Source: Moorena producens 3L (GTDB taxonomy: Bacteria; Cyanobacteriota; Cyanobacteriia; Cyanobacteriales; Coleofasciculaceae). Taken from it: 64,000 bases of DNA. Of this stretch, positions 16,118 to 25,320 are shown in pieces. The notes under the pieces are model-generated. The model was not told the DNA's origin. It saw only the letters and a program-made list of their open reading frames with translations, and ran no database searches. Numbering within the stretch: the stretch's first letter is position 1; each line of letters opens with the position of its first letter. The position numbers and the translations under genes are program-made. The stretch covers positions 143,858 to 207,857 of the forward strand of contig NZ_GL890930.1 in assembly GCF_000211815.1 (NCBI RefSeq), written 5' to 3'.

Positions 16118-16660
16118 AAAAACGTCGAATCAGAAAGGCGGCCAGAATAATCACTATCAGAATACAGAACTTGATCAATGAATTGCATCACAAAGCTGCC
16201 AGATTTTTGGTTGACAATTTTGACTTTATTCTGCTTCCCACTTTTGAGACATCTCAAATGTCAAAACGACAAGAGCGAAAGATTCGTTGGCCAAAAGGCC
16301 ACGCTACGCGAACAAAAACAGTCCGAAACCTACTCTCTTTTGCTCATTACAGGTTCAAACAGTTCCTTAAGCATAAAGCTTTCGAGACAGGAAAGCTCGT
16401 AGTTGATGTATGTGAAGCCTACACCAGCCAAACTGTCAGCTGGACAGGTGAACTCGTCAAAATTGGTGGAAGCAAAATCATTAAGTCCAAAATTGATGGT
16501 CAAAAAATGGATAGAGATATAAATGGCGCTCGTGGGATATTCCTGAGAGCTTTGGTAGATACACCCTGGATGCGAGAGCATCTTGCCTTGGCGGGCTAAT
16601 TTCTACCTTGGTAGACTTTGGTAGCTAAAAAGTATCGGAATACAGTTGATCACAGACTTA

Positions 16661-17398
16661 ATTATTGAAAATAGAGTCAGTAAATTTAGGTGCTATAGGT
16701 ATCTTCAATGAATTGTGAAAATTTTTGATTCCTACTCCCTGCTCCCTGTTCCCTGCTCCCTTTCCTATGGGTATAACCCTGGCAATTTATAGATCCTGTA
16801 AGTATTACACAACTAGCGATTGAGCGTAGGTCACGGGACGGGAATGCCATAGGATCCTAATCATTAATCCAAACTAGGCTCAAATCACTTAATCCTTCTG
16901 AGGATAAAGGTTGTATAAATTAGCGGCTCCGAAAGGGTAAAAAAATATAGTTCATAGAACATACCACATTATAGCACCAGCCAAAAGCAAATCTGAATTG
17001 GGTCTAAAAAAAAGGCTTGACAAATTATTTTTAAGATATTAGTATGATTAAGTAAAACCAGAGCTGTGATGATTCAATCTGCCTATTATAACATAAAACT
17101 TCTGGTCAAAATGCTTATGGGTAAAGCTTGGCCAGGATTTAATCAGATAGGCAAATCTAAAGCTTAGATGCGCAACAGCTTATCAAAAATTTAGGGTGCT
17201 TAAAAAAATGAGAGCTAACCGGTTGTGTGCTAGGTCTGTTTAAGGATATACCTGCCACAATCACCAGCTGGTTTCTATAGCTATTTGCAGCTTAAAGGTT
17301 AAAGGTTAACTACCTCTGGACGTGTTGTTCACAGCCCTCTGTCAGCAAGAGGGTAATAACTTAGATACACATTAGATACACACCAACGAGGTAAATTA
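16661..17398. other. Intergenic region upstream of the secreted proteins
   Basis: CTCCCTG/TTCCCTG heptamers lie at 16733-16762. A possible promoter is TTGACA (17017-17022) with TATGAT (17043-17048), but the 20-base spacing is long. ATGCGCAACAGCTTA at 17168-17182 matches the end of the IS630 element. A small hairpin CCCTCTgtcagcaAGAGGG sits at 17334-17352. No gene is seen. Confidence 0.5.
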
Positions 17399-17833
17399 AT
17401 GTTCAAATTCATCAAGCAATTGTTCTTAGCTGGTCTACTCAGCATTCTGATTACCAGCGGTATTTTTGTACCGAAAGCCTATGCTCAGTTTCCTTGTCAA
17501 CCTCCTGGTCCTGATAACGGTACTCTATGTGCTGTTGTCTTCTCTGAAAAAGGTCCCCAAGATGGTCAAAGCTGGCGTAGCAGTGATAATTTCAGCACAG
17601 GATATTGCCCAGGAACTCAGATGATGTGGATCGCCCAAGGTCCGGATGCTGAAAACATTGAATTTGGTCTTGCAAAAGATGTAAGTGGAAGTGACCCTAC
17701 TTTACAGGATCCAATTGTATACTGTGGAATCACTACTATGTTCCAAGATAACAATCTGTACCTAGGAAATCCAAGGGGAGCGGGTCAAACGTTCTCAGTG
17801 CATGTTTACACTAATGAACCCATGCCTCAGTAA
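17399..17833 (+). CDS. Secreted protein, N-terminal-module paralogue of the next gene
   Basis: The 144-residue protein begins with a clear signal peptide (KQLFLAGLLSILITSGIF, cleavage after AYA at about 29). The mature part has four cysteines and the segment GPQDGQSWRSSDNFSTGYC, which recurs almost unchanged in the downstream protein. It also has EFGLAKDVSGSDPT and YLGNPRGAGQTFSV, likewise shared. GAGG lies 9 bases before the ATG. The family is not one I know; it looks like a small disulphide-bonded beta domain of about 110 residues. Here it stands alone, and in the next gene it is fused to a PI-PLC-like domain, so it may be a binding module. Confidence 0.75.
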   Translation: MFKFIKQLFLAGLLSILITSGIFVPKAYAQFPCQPPGPDNGTLCAVVFSEKGPQDGQSWRSSDNFSTGYCPGTQMMWIAQGPDAENIEFGLAKDVSGSDPTLQDPIVYCGITTMFQDNNLYLGNPRGAGQTFSVHVYTNEPMPQ

Positions 17834-18079
17834 AGTTCAAGTTGGCAGATTAGAGTAATCCAGAATTAGAGTAATCTAGTTTACCTTCTGTTCTGGCTTT
17901 CTAGAATAAAGAGATAGATGCAAGGGAATCATAGAATGAACTACCTTGTGTCTATCCTCCTGTGTCTATCCGCCTTTGTAGAAATCATACTCTAATTGAC
18001 TACTCTAATTCACTAACGTTCTAGACAGTTACTGTTGAAAACACTGTTGAAAATACTGTTGAAAAACAAAGTGATTAAG

Positions 18080-19465
18080 ATGTTCAAAACCCTTAAGCAA
18101 TTTTTCATAGCTGCTTTACTGAGTCTGATTATTACCAGTCTCATCCCTGTACCGAAGGCTTATGCCTCAGCTTGTGAACCTCAAGGCGAGATCTGTTTTA
18201 TTGGCTGGTCAGAATCAAGACCCCAAGATGGTCAAACTTGGCGTAGCAGTGATAATTTCAGCACACGATATTGCGAAGGTGACCTGATACAATGGCAGAT
18301 CGAACTGACAGATGAAGCTGATCAGATTGAATTTAGTGTTGCACAAGATCAACCCGGTTCTGACCCCACAATTTTTCGAGACCTGCGTGATTGTTCTTTT
18401 ACAGAGCTGGTAAAAGACCCTAAAATGTACATAGGAAATCCCAATGGTGCTACTCAACTTTTTCAAGTATTAGGTTATACTTCCACTTGCGAAGACAATG
18501 GTGGGGGAAATCAAAATACTACCTGTGACTATAGTGACTCCCTTAATATTGGTCAGGTTTTTAAACCAATGAGTCACAACAGTTACGAGCTACAATATGC
18601 CAATAGTTTGGCGGAAGTCCTAGACCAGGTAAAAGCGATCGAGATTGATATCTTTGATTCGCCTTTCGGAATTGGTGGTGGTGGCTCAGTACCAGGAAAT
18701 TGGTTCGTATTTCACAACCCGACAGATTTCCCACGCAATAACTGTAGTGGTAAATTCCTATCAGACTGCCTGAATGATGTCAGACAATGGCACGAAGAAA
18801 ATCCCGAACACGAGCTTGTTACTATCTTGATTGATAAGAAACAAGGTTGGGGGCAAAAGGGCGAACAAAGGGGTCCCCAGGATCTAGATGCTCTAATTAT
18901 AAGAATACTATCTCCAAATAATGCAGATATTTTTTACGAACCCACTGACTTACTAGAAGGGGAGGGCTGCTTACAAAACAGCGAAGGACTATCATCTATG
19001 CGAGTTGCTGCACAAAATAATTGTTGGGGCAAAGAGGGTGATTATAAAGGACAATTCATGGTAATCATTGGCGGTAGTGGACCGGCAGGAGGAATAACAG
19101 GAAATCCTAACCCAGTAATTGCTCAATATGTTCGAGATACAAACTACAATCAAGGGTTGATATTTGCTTGCCCTGATGTAGAGACACTAGAAGAGATTAC
19201 TGGAATACCAAAGAGTTTCGATGCCAAGACGGCGGAGTCTGTAGTCTGCGATAATTTCATTTTCGAAAGCATGTCTAGCAGTTTAGGAGAGGCTGTCAGA
19301 AGCAATAACTATGTATCCCATGTTGGAGTGATTTCCCCAGAGAATGATTGTTCCTACAGCACTGCAGTTAATAGCTATGGACTTAGCTACATTGGAATAG
19401 ATAATTTTGAAATAAAAGACTGGAATGATGGTAGAATGAAAGGCGGCTACAATTGCGAGCAGTAG
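18080..19465 (+). CDS. Secreted protein: novel N-terminal module plus PI-PLC-like phosphodiesterase domain
   Basis: The start at ATG 18080 gives the same MFKxxKQ signal peptide as the upstream paralogue; an upstream in-frame TTG run (from 18035) is less likely. The protein has 461 residues. Residues 30-135 repeat the module of the preceding gene (RPQDGQTWRSSDNFSTRYC). From about 155 comes a TIM-barrel phosphodiesterase: SHNSYE (catalytic His about 166), AIEIDIFD (Glu 188, Asp 190), and FVFHNPTDF (His about 212). ELVTILIDKK and FMVIIGG are later barrel strands. This pattern fits calcium-dependent PI-PLC-like enzymes that cleave phosphodiester headgroups. The substrate is unknown. It is probably exported through Sec. 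Confidence 0.8.
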   Translation: MFKTLKQFFIAALLSLIITSLIPVPKAYASACEPQGEICFIGWSESRPQDGQTWRSSDNFSTRYCEGDLIQWQIELTDEADQIEFSVAQDQPGSDPTIFRDLRDCSFTELVKDPKMYIGNPNGATQLFQVLGYTSTCEDNGGGNQNTTCDYSDSLNIGQVFKPMSHNSYELQYANSLAEVLDQVKAIEIDIFDSPFGIGGGGSVPGNWFVFHNPTDFPRNNCSGKFLSDCLNDVRQWHEENPEHELVTILIDKKQGWGQKGEQRGPQDLDALIIRILSPNNADIFYEPTDLLEGEGCLQNSEGLSSMRVAAQNNCWGKEGDYKGQFMVIIGGSGPAGGITGNPNPVIAQYVRDTNYNQGLIFACPDVETLEEITGIPKSFDAKTAESVVCDNFIFESMSSSLGEAVRSNNYVSHVGVISPENDCSYSTAVNSYGLSYIGIDNFEIKDWNDGRMKGGYNCEQ

Positions 19466-19494
19466 GATAGGGCAGCATTCCCTAATATTCCTAG

Positions 19495-19760
19495 GGGGGC
19501 TTAATTGGTGTAGCCCGATGTTAGCTATCAGCTATTAGCCGTCAGCTTATTTTATTAAAAAGCTGAAAGCTAATGGCTGATAGCTCAAGGCTTACACTCA
19601 GATTAAACGTTCCCGTAGCGTGGCCTTTGGCCTTAGCTTATCTCTTTTATTCAAAAGCACCTCAAGTAGCGTGGGCATAGCCCATTAGCTGATAGCTGAT
19701 CGCTGATAGCTGACAGCCCCATCCTTAAGGATAGGGCTACACCAAAAAATGCTAACCAAC
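19495..19760. repeat. GCTGATA/TCAGCTA repeats with a TAGCGT hairpin copy
   Basis: The gap after the phosphodiesterase gene holds inverted blocks of AGCTATCAGC and GCTGATAGCT. It also has the hairpin repeat CCCGTAGCGTGGCCTTTGGCC (19611-19631) and GTGTAGCCC near 19509, with its complement GGGCTACAC at 19733-19741. The whole 240-base segment can fold back on itself. Confidence 0.75.
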
Positions 19761-19766
19761 TAAATT

Positions 19767-21977
19767 TTAACTAACCAACTCAGTGGCCCGTTTGGCCAAA
19801 GCCTCAGCAGTCAAACCATTAAAGGCCATAATTTGACCAGCACTGCTAGCAGTTTCACCACGCTTCCAAGAAACCACATCCCGCTTGCAAGTACTACGTA
19901 ACATAATCGGTTCCAGCATGGCACTGGTACCACCAGTAACACCAATCAATCCATCCCCACCAAACAGCCGTTCAAACCCCTGATCATCTAAGAAACCCCC
20001 ATCAGCTTCACTACAGGTTTTCCAAGCCGTATCATCAGGACGGTACAAACGGCGGGGACTGATTACCGAAACAATCCGCACCCCAATCCCTTGGTCTTCC
20101 AAATTAGAAGCAGCATCAAACACTGGTATCAGGCTCATATCCCCAATCACCGCAAACACAACGGTTTTACTGCCTTTAGTTTCATGCAAAACCACTGCAC
20201 CATCTTGCAAGCCTTGACGGGTTTGCTCAAAGGTCGTGCGCACCGGTAAGGGTGACTTACTAGCAGTAATGGTAATTCCTTTATTCTTAGTACTCAGCGC
20301 CCACTCATAACACACTTGGATACTATTAGCATCACAGGGAAACAACGGGAAAATATTGCCATTGCGCATCATAGCAGCAAAGTAATTTTCAATTTCAGGA
20401 CGCTGGTGAGTCCAACCATTCCGTCCTTGCTCCAGTGCCCCAGCCGTAAATAATGTAATAGTAGAGGGAGTAGGACGGCGCAATTCTGCCATGGCTTGGG
20501 TAACGGTTTGCCAAATGGGTAACCCATTGATAGCAAAAGATTCATAAGAACACCACAGAGTACGAGCTCCAAACAAAGCTAACCCTACCGCTAATCCAGC
20601 ACAAGCATCTTCACTCAAGGGTTCATACACCTGACCTTTTGGGCCTTGGAAGTAAATTTCATCCGGGGTGGGGTGGATAATTTTTAGGGCTTGGTTAATA
20701 TTATTAATTCCAGAAGCAGCATTCCCATCAGCATTGGAAATAATAAAATTAGGGTCTTTTTGCCCCACATGAGCAACTATCGTTCCCATCGCGGTAGTTG
20801 CTATTTTTTTATCGCCATCAATCACAAATTCCTCTAAAGGCAATTTACCTAAATCTGGTAAAGGCAATTCCTTTTCTGTGACTACAGTATGAGCCGCTGG
20901 CCCTCCTCCAGAACGCTCAAAATTTATCCTCACTAATTCCCAGGCTTGAGACGGTAACGCCCGAGCTTTAAGGGCACTAACAATATAATCTTTTTCCAGG
21001 GTATCTCCTGGGTAAAGATTGTGAGCTTTAGCTCCCCGTTTGTGGACTCCCGCTCCTTTTAGTTGTTTAACAATCAGCACCGTTAACTTACCACTCAAAG
21101 CTGATTTAGCCGCTTTATCCGTAGCTTCCAAAACCCCTTGGGTAAATGCCAATCGCTTCTGCAAAGAAAACTCAGTGCTATCGACATACTCACCAGGTTG
21201 GTCAGCATCATCGTAATCCTTAGCATTGATTAAGATTACTTCTTGGAAACCATTGCCCTGCCAGTATGCAATCATCTCTTGATTGGACTTTGTGGAAACC
21301 ATACTATGGTGTTCCTGGCTGTAACCATTCCACACTAAGATGGGCAGAAAATTAGTCACCTGGGGATAGGCCGTAGAGAAGTGACCAAAACTGCTCATGA
21401 TATAAGGTTCACCCAAGCCCCCATCCCCAATCGTAACTGGGAATAGTACCCCTGGATGAAGCAAAGCCCCGGCCATGGCAAAGTGTTGCCCTTGTCCGAG
21501 GGGACCAGCCGGATTGAGGAGTCCAGGAATTTGACCAGAAAGGTGTCCGAGCAATCCGTGCATTTCTCGGAAGCGTTCCCCCATCTGTTCTACAGTCTTA
21601 ATACCCATCTCCTCTAGGGAGCCGTCCAGAAACATGTTACTGTAGAAGCCTGGGGCATGGTGTCCCACTTCAGTAATAATGTTTTTGTAACCCAGCATGA
21701 CCAAAGCTGCAATCCCTTCCGCAATGCTGGCAAATCCCCCTGGATGACCAGAGGCTTTACTAGCAGTGATGTGCAGGGTTAGGTAGCGTAGGGCATCAGC
21801 AGCTAGTAAGGTCTGGAAGACAGCTGCTGGATCATCAGGAGATGGGATGGCTTTTTGCCCCAACGCGATCGCATCTCGTTGACCGTATTGGTCCAAAGTC
21901 GCTTCAAAACCCGGTATGGTATTCTCAAAATACTGAATTCCTTGACAGAATGTCGAAACCCTGCTACCAACTGTCAT
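19767..21977 (-). CDS. Thiamine-diphosphate transketolase/phosphoketolase-like enzyme
   Basis: The 736-residue protein has the transketolase-type ThDP fold. SGHPGG (76-81), GPLGQGQH (158-165) and the ThDP/Mg motif GDGGLGEP (184-191) are in the N-terminal domain. The pyrimidine-binding region includes PLSEDACAGLAVGLALFGAR. NGWTHQRPEIENYF resembles the HNGFTHQDPG segment of phosphoketolases. A C-terminal domain follows (FAVIGDMSLIPVFDAA). Cyanobacteria carry a second, divergent phosphoketolase-like protein of this length besides the canonical Xfp of about 800 residues; this is probably it. The reaction would be cleavage of a ketose phosphate, but activity is unproven. It is divergent from the P450 gene, with about 400 bases between. 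Confidence 0.75.
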   Translation of the reverse strand: MTVGSRVSTFCQGIQYFENTIPGFEATLDQYGQRDAIALGQKAIPSPDDPAAVFQTLLAADALRYLTLHITASKASGHPGGFASIAEGIAALVMLGYKNIITEVGHHAPGFYSNMFLDGSLEEMGIKTVEQMGERFREMHGLLGHLSGQIPGLLNPAGPLGQGQHFAMAGALLHPGVLFPVTIGDGGLGEPYIMSSFGHFSTAYPQVTNFLPILVWNGYSQEHHSMVSTKSNQEMIAYWQGNGFQEVILINAKDYDDADQPGEYVDSTEFSLQKRLAFTQGVLEATDKAAKSALSGKLTVLIVKQLKGAGVHKRGAKAHNLYPGDTLEKDYIVSALKARALPSQAWELVRINFERSGGGPAAHTVVTEKELPLPDLGKLPLEEFVIDGDKKIATTAMGTIVAHVGQKDPNFIISNADGNAASGINNINQALKIIHPTPDEIYFQGPKGQVYEPLSEDACAGLAVGLALFGARTLWCSYESFAINGLPIWQTVTQAMAELRRPTPSTITLFTAGALEQGRNGWTHQRPEIENYFAAMMRNGNIFPLFPCDANSIQVCYEWALSTKNKGITITASKSPLPVRTTFEQTRQGLQDGAVVLHETKGSKTVVFAVIGDMSLIPVFDAASNLEDQGIGVRIVSVISPRRLYRPDDTAWKTCSEADGGFLDDQGFERLFGGDGLIGVTGGTSAMLEPIMLRSTCKRDVVSWKRGETASSAGQIMAFNGLTAEALAKRATELVS

Positions 21978-22380
21978 AGTGTCAGAAACCTTTTCTAATT
22001 ATTACGAGTAATAAACAAATATTACAATCAGCTCGCTGAGTGCGGAATTAGTATATTGGCGAAATTTGGGTTTTAAACCAGTGAAATGTCTTATGGATTA
22101 CATTGATTGAGACTACTATTGAGACTACTAGAGAACCTGCAACTCTACATCTATTGTTCTACCTACCTTGTAGAGATTCTAATCAAATCTTGCTTTATTT
22201 TAATTCCCAAAGACTAACAGAATAGGATTAATCGACTAGTTTTGATTACCATTAATCTTATTGATAGCTTGTCAATAAGCGGATTTCTGATAGTAATCAG
22301 GTAACCGAAGGTTTTGTTGCCATATGGCAGTTAGGTTAGATAATGAATTTGTCTTGAGAAAGTAACAGAGGAAAACGAGT
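21978..22380. other. Divergent intergenic region between the ThDP enzyme and the P450
   Basis: About 400 bases without genes. A short direct repeat TTGAGACTACTA occurs twice near 22107-22130. AT-rich stretches could hold promoters for both flanking genes but no consensus pair is clear. Confidence 0.45.
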
Positions 22381-23766
22381 GTGAGTAAATTACCTGATGG
22401 TCCTCAAATCCCTGACTGGTTACAGTTAATCTATTGGATTGCTAACCCCCTCAAGTATTTGGATCAGTGTGTAGAACGCTATGGAGATACATTTACCATA
22501 CGGCTAACTGGTTCGAGAACGTTAGTCATCCTCAGCCACCCCCAAGCAATTCAGGAAGTCTTGACCGCTCCTCCTAGCCAGTTTAAATCTGGTGAACGAA
22601 ATAAGCTGCTACAACCCTTGGTGGGGGAAACCTCAATGACTTTACTCGATGGTAAACCACACCAGCGGCAGCGTAAACTCTTGATTCCTCCCTTTCATGG
22701 GCAACGAATTAATTCCTACAGTCAATTGATTTGTGATATTACCCAGCAAGTAGCGAGTCAGTGGGTAATCGGTCAAGCCTTTACTGCCCGTACTGCCATG
22801 CAAGACATTACCATCCAGGTAATCATGCAGGGGGTTTTCGGTCTAGGTGAGGGTACCCGTTACCAAAAACTCAAGCTACTGCTGGCAGCCATGCTAGAGG
22901 TGACTGCTTCCCCCCTGCGCTCTAGTATGCTGTTTTTTAAGTTCCTGCAACGAGATTTAGGAGCTTGGAGTCCTTGGGGCAAGATGGTGCGGCGTAGGCA
23001 GGAAATTTATAACCTCCTTCAGGAAGAGATTAATCAGCGCCGAGAGCAACCCGAGCTAATGGGCAATGACATTCTTAGTTTAATCATGTCCACTCGGGAC
23101 GAAAATGGTGAGTTGATGAGTGATCAGGAGTTACAAGATCAGTTGATGACTTTGTTGTTTGCGGGTCATGAAACTACTGCAAGCGCTTTAGCTTGGGCAT
23201 TCTACTGGATTCATCGATTACCGACAGTGCGCCAAAAACTGCTAGAGGAAATTGATAGCTTAGGGGATCATCCAGACCCGATGGCCATTGCCCAACTGCC
23301 CTATCTCACAGCAGTTTGCCAAGAAACCCTGCGGATTTACCCAGTGGCGTTTGTGATCTTCGCCCGCATTACCACATCCCCAATTACTATTATGGGTCAC
23401 CACTATCAGGCCAATACTGCCCTTTTTGCCTGTCCCTATTTAACCCATCGTCGAGAAGACCTCTATCCAGACTCCGATCAGTTTAAACCAGAACGATTCC
23501 TTGAGCGTCAATACTCTGCCTATGAGTATGTTCCCTTTGGTGGTGGAAACCGACGCTGTATTGGTGCTGCTTTGGCGATGTTAGAAATGAAACTGGTTTT
23601 GGCTAAGGTATTGTCTGACTATCACTTAGCCTTAGCACAAAATACAATCATTAAACCAACTCGTCGTGGAGTAGGAATTACTCCGGAAAATGGGGTTCCG
23701 ATGGTGATGAGAGGTCAACGTGTTGCTAAGGAGCCAAAAAAACCTGCTACCGTAAATTCTCTTTAG
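22381..23766 (+). CDS. Cytochrome P450 (CYP110-like)
   Basis: The 461-residue protein starts at GTG 22381 with GAGGAAAA 5-12 bases upstream. It shows all P450 landmarks: I-helix AGHETTAS (261-268), ExxR as ETLR (315-318), PERF (370-373) and heme-binding FGGGNRRCIG (386-395; Cys393 as thiolate). The start PDGPQIPDWLQLIYWIANPL is typical of the cyanobacterial CYP110 family, soluble monooxygenases reported to oxidise fatty acids, alkanes or terpenes with electrons from ferredoxin. No terpene synthase or redox partner is adjacent. Length and motifs are intact. Confidence 0.93.
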   Translation: MSKLPDGPQIPDWLQLIYWIANPLKYLDQCVERYGDTFTIRLTGSRTLVILSHPQAIQEVLTAPPSQFKSGERNKLLQPLVGETSMTLLDGKPHQRQRKLLIPPFHGQRINSYSQLICDITQQVASQWVIGQAFTARTAMQDITIQVIMQGVFGLGEGTRYQKLKLLLAAMLEVTASPLRSSMLFFKFLQRDLGAWSPWGKMVRRRQEIYNLLQEEINQRREQPELMGNDILSLIMSTRDENGELMSDQELQDQLMTLLFAGHETTASALAWAFYWIHRLPTVRQKLLEEIDSLGDHPDPMAIAQLPYLTAVCQETLRIYPVAFVIFARITTSPITIMGHHYQANTALFACPYLTHRREDLYPDSDQFKPERFLERQYSAYEYVPFGGGNRRCIGAALAMLEMKLVLAKVLSDYHLALAQNTIIKPTRRGVGITPENGVPMVMRGQRVAKEPKKPATVNSL

Positions 23767-23875
23767 GATCAAAGCAATTGTCCCATAGCAACAGAAACGG
23801 TTATCCGTGATCACCGAGAGTCTTTGCCGCCAGTAAGGTCACCGAAAAAGGCCGCTGGATGATCACCAGATGCGA

Positions 23876-24095
23876 TCGCATTGTAAGCATTCAGCTATCA
23901 GCCTATGCGCTACGTCACAGGCTTCTAGCCTATGCGCTATGTCCCAGCGTCGTTCGCACAGCGTGGCCATTCGCGTAGCGTGGCCGAAAGGCCAAGGCCA
24001 AAGCCTGTGCCACGCTACACGGAACAGCTTTTGAATAAAATAAGCTGACGGCTGACTGCTGACTGCTGACTGCTGAATACTTACATCGCATTTTG
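23876..24095. repeat. Clustered hairpin repeats and TGACTGC heptamers
   Basis: The segment has ATGCGCTACG and ATGCGCTATG copies. A double TTCGCACAGCGTGGCC/TTCGCGTAGCGTGGCC hairpin repeat lies at 23949-24003, followed by CTGACTG heptamers at 24050-24075. No gene is seen. Confidence 0.75.
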
Positions 24096-24263
24096 CCAGC
24101 ATACTCTTCCCAACCCGGTATGGTGTTACCAAACAAAATAGTGAATTACTCAGAATATTAAAGATTTTGTGTTCTACAAGGGCTGAGTATAAATAAATGT
24201 CAACAAAAGTCTAACTAGCACAGCATCAGAGTTTCAGCCACTGAGGTCACCAATCTGATCATG

Positions 24264-24809
24264 CTAATCCATCGGTCTGACAATTGGTAATCGAGACTCC
24301 TTAACATTTTCTTTACAAAAAGTTTTTAAATCCCTGTTTCCCAATTCCTGATAACACTTCACAATTAACAAACAGTTCCGGTTGTTATCGGTACGGGTAT
24401 AGCTGAGATGATCAGCGATTTTTTGTAGTATAGCGATGCCACGTCCACCACCAGATTGAGGGTTCATTTGCTGCTTGAGGTCTCTCAGCTGCTGTTCTAA
24501 ATCAAAGGGAGGGCCTTTATCCCAGATGCGTAACTCTAAACACTCAGGTAATAAAGTAACTTCGACATCAATCGAAACTTCTTCTGGCAAATCTTTGTGA
24601 GCATGACGAACGGCATTGGTAAATCCTTCAGCGAGAGCTAATTGGCACTGCAACCAGACTTTTTGGCGAACAGACGATGGTTTGAACTGGTCAAACCATC
24701 CCAAAGCGTTTTCTAACGCCTTAAGGTCGCTAGGAAATTGTTGGATAGATGTTTTCAATTTTTTCAATTCCTCAAAATCTTTTACATCAACCACATACAT
24801 CAACCACAT
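24264..24809 (-). CDS. Anti-sigma-type serine/threonine kinase (RsbW-like HATPase)
   Basis: The product (up to 181 residues) has a single GHKL ATPase domain: N-box ALAEGFTNAVRHAHK, G1 motif WDKGPPFD and G2 motif GGGRGIAILQKIAD. In partner-switching systems such a kinase holds a target protein or sigma factor and phosphorylates a STAS antagonist. The genes at 25321 (REC-PP2C) and 27187 (STAS) supply the other parts of that circuit. The start is uncertain: three 13-base repeats (CATCAACCACATA units) at 24787-24824 give several in-frame ATGs, and MYVVDVKDFEE (24797) is equally plausible. A C-terminal tail of about 30 residues follows the domain. Confidence 0.85.
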   Translation of the reverse strand: MWLMYVVDVKDFEELKKLKTSIQQFPSDLKALENALGWFDQFKPSSVRQKVWLQCQLALAEGFTNAVRHAHKDLPEEVSIDVEVTLLPECLELRIWDKGPPFDLEQQLRDLKQQMNPQSGGGRGIAILQKIADHLSYTRTDNNRNCLLIVKCYQELGNRDLKTFCKENVKESRLPIVRPMD

Positions 24810-24829
24810 ACATCAACCACATTGAAGCC

Positions 24830-25320
24830 TGATTCTCTTCCATTGGGTACTCTAAGATCAAGGAATCCAGTTTAACCTAGATTTATATCTCCCTGTACCA
24901 TGGACTAATACTCAATTGCCTTTAAAGAATTGCCTTCAAAGAAAATTTTTTCTAGAAGCTTTGCCAGAAGCACTGGGAAAACCATTGGCGCAAATGGGGT
25001 TTCTTTTCCCCTTTTCTATCAAGCCAGGGGGTCTTGCCCTCTAGGGGGTCTTGCCCTCTATAAGCTGTTGCCCAAAATGGCAAAAATTGATGGAGATTTA
25101 GAAAAGGGGGAAGAAACCGGAAGCGGTGCAAGACAGAGAAGTTAGAACAAATAAATCCGATACGCCAATAGGGAATGCCATCAATAAAAGTAACTCAGTC
25201 TAACTTGTCTTGGGGTCTGATCTAGGTTTCGTGAAATTCAGCCCACAGAATATACTGGCTATCCTAATTGTAAGTCAGTGTATTGATAAATCCTAAAGTA
25301 ATTTGTAGAACCTCAGTGCC
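24830..25320. other. Divergent control region of the partner-switching genes
   Basis: About 490 bases lie between the divergent kinase and phosphatase genes. A direct repeat GGGGGTCTTGCCCTCTA lies near 25026-25060. No gene is supported, although a 71-codon open frame is present. Confidence 0.4.

Larger units (their letters stand above)
15010..16599 (+). pseudogene. tnpB: IS607-type TnpB, frameshifted and interrupted
   Basis: The gene is in three parts. The first, 15010-15393 (QKSKKIRLFLKADQRQLINR), ends at a one-base loss in an A-run. The second, from 15390, carries the RuvC-I motif VALDPGVRTF. It is cut at about 15678 by a 334-base insert, and the third part resumes at about 16012 with ENSVGKIGEGDFSRIQRL. 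FILLPTFETSQM is the RuvC-II region, and MDRDINGARG (RuvC-III) is kept, but the zinc-finger cysteines are lost (TSQTVSWTGE). A 27-base hairpin repeat adds WPKGHATRT in frame at 16288-16314. An RNA-guided nuclease in intact relatives, this copy is dead. Confidence 0.85.
14483..16660 (+). mobile_element. IS607-type element, degenerate, with nested insertions
   Basis: A MerR-like/serine recombinase gene is followed by tnpB, the IS607 layout. The right end shows GGCGGGCTAATTTCTACC and GGTAGCTAAAAAGTATCGG (about 16590-16638). The same right-end sequence recurs alone at 30253-30300. Exact outer borders could not be fixed. Confidence 0.75.

Noticed and set aside
16590..16660. Functional omega-RNA for the IS607 tnpB
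   Set aside because: The tnpB is broken in several places, so a working guide RNA is unlikely even though the right end is preserved.
17017..17048. Promoter TTGACA/TATGAT upstream of the secreted protein genes
   Set aside because: Spacing of 20 bases is too long and it lies 350 bases from the start; mentioned only as a weak possibility.
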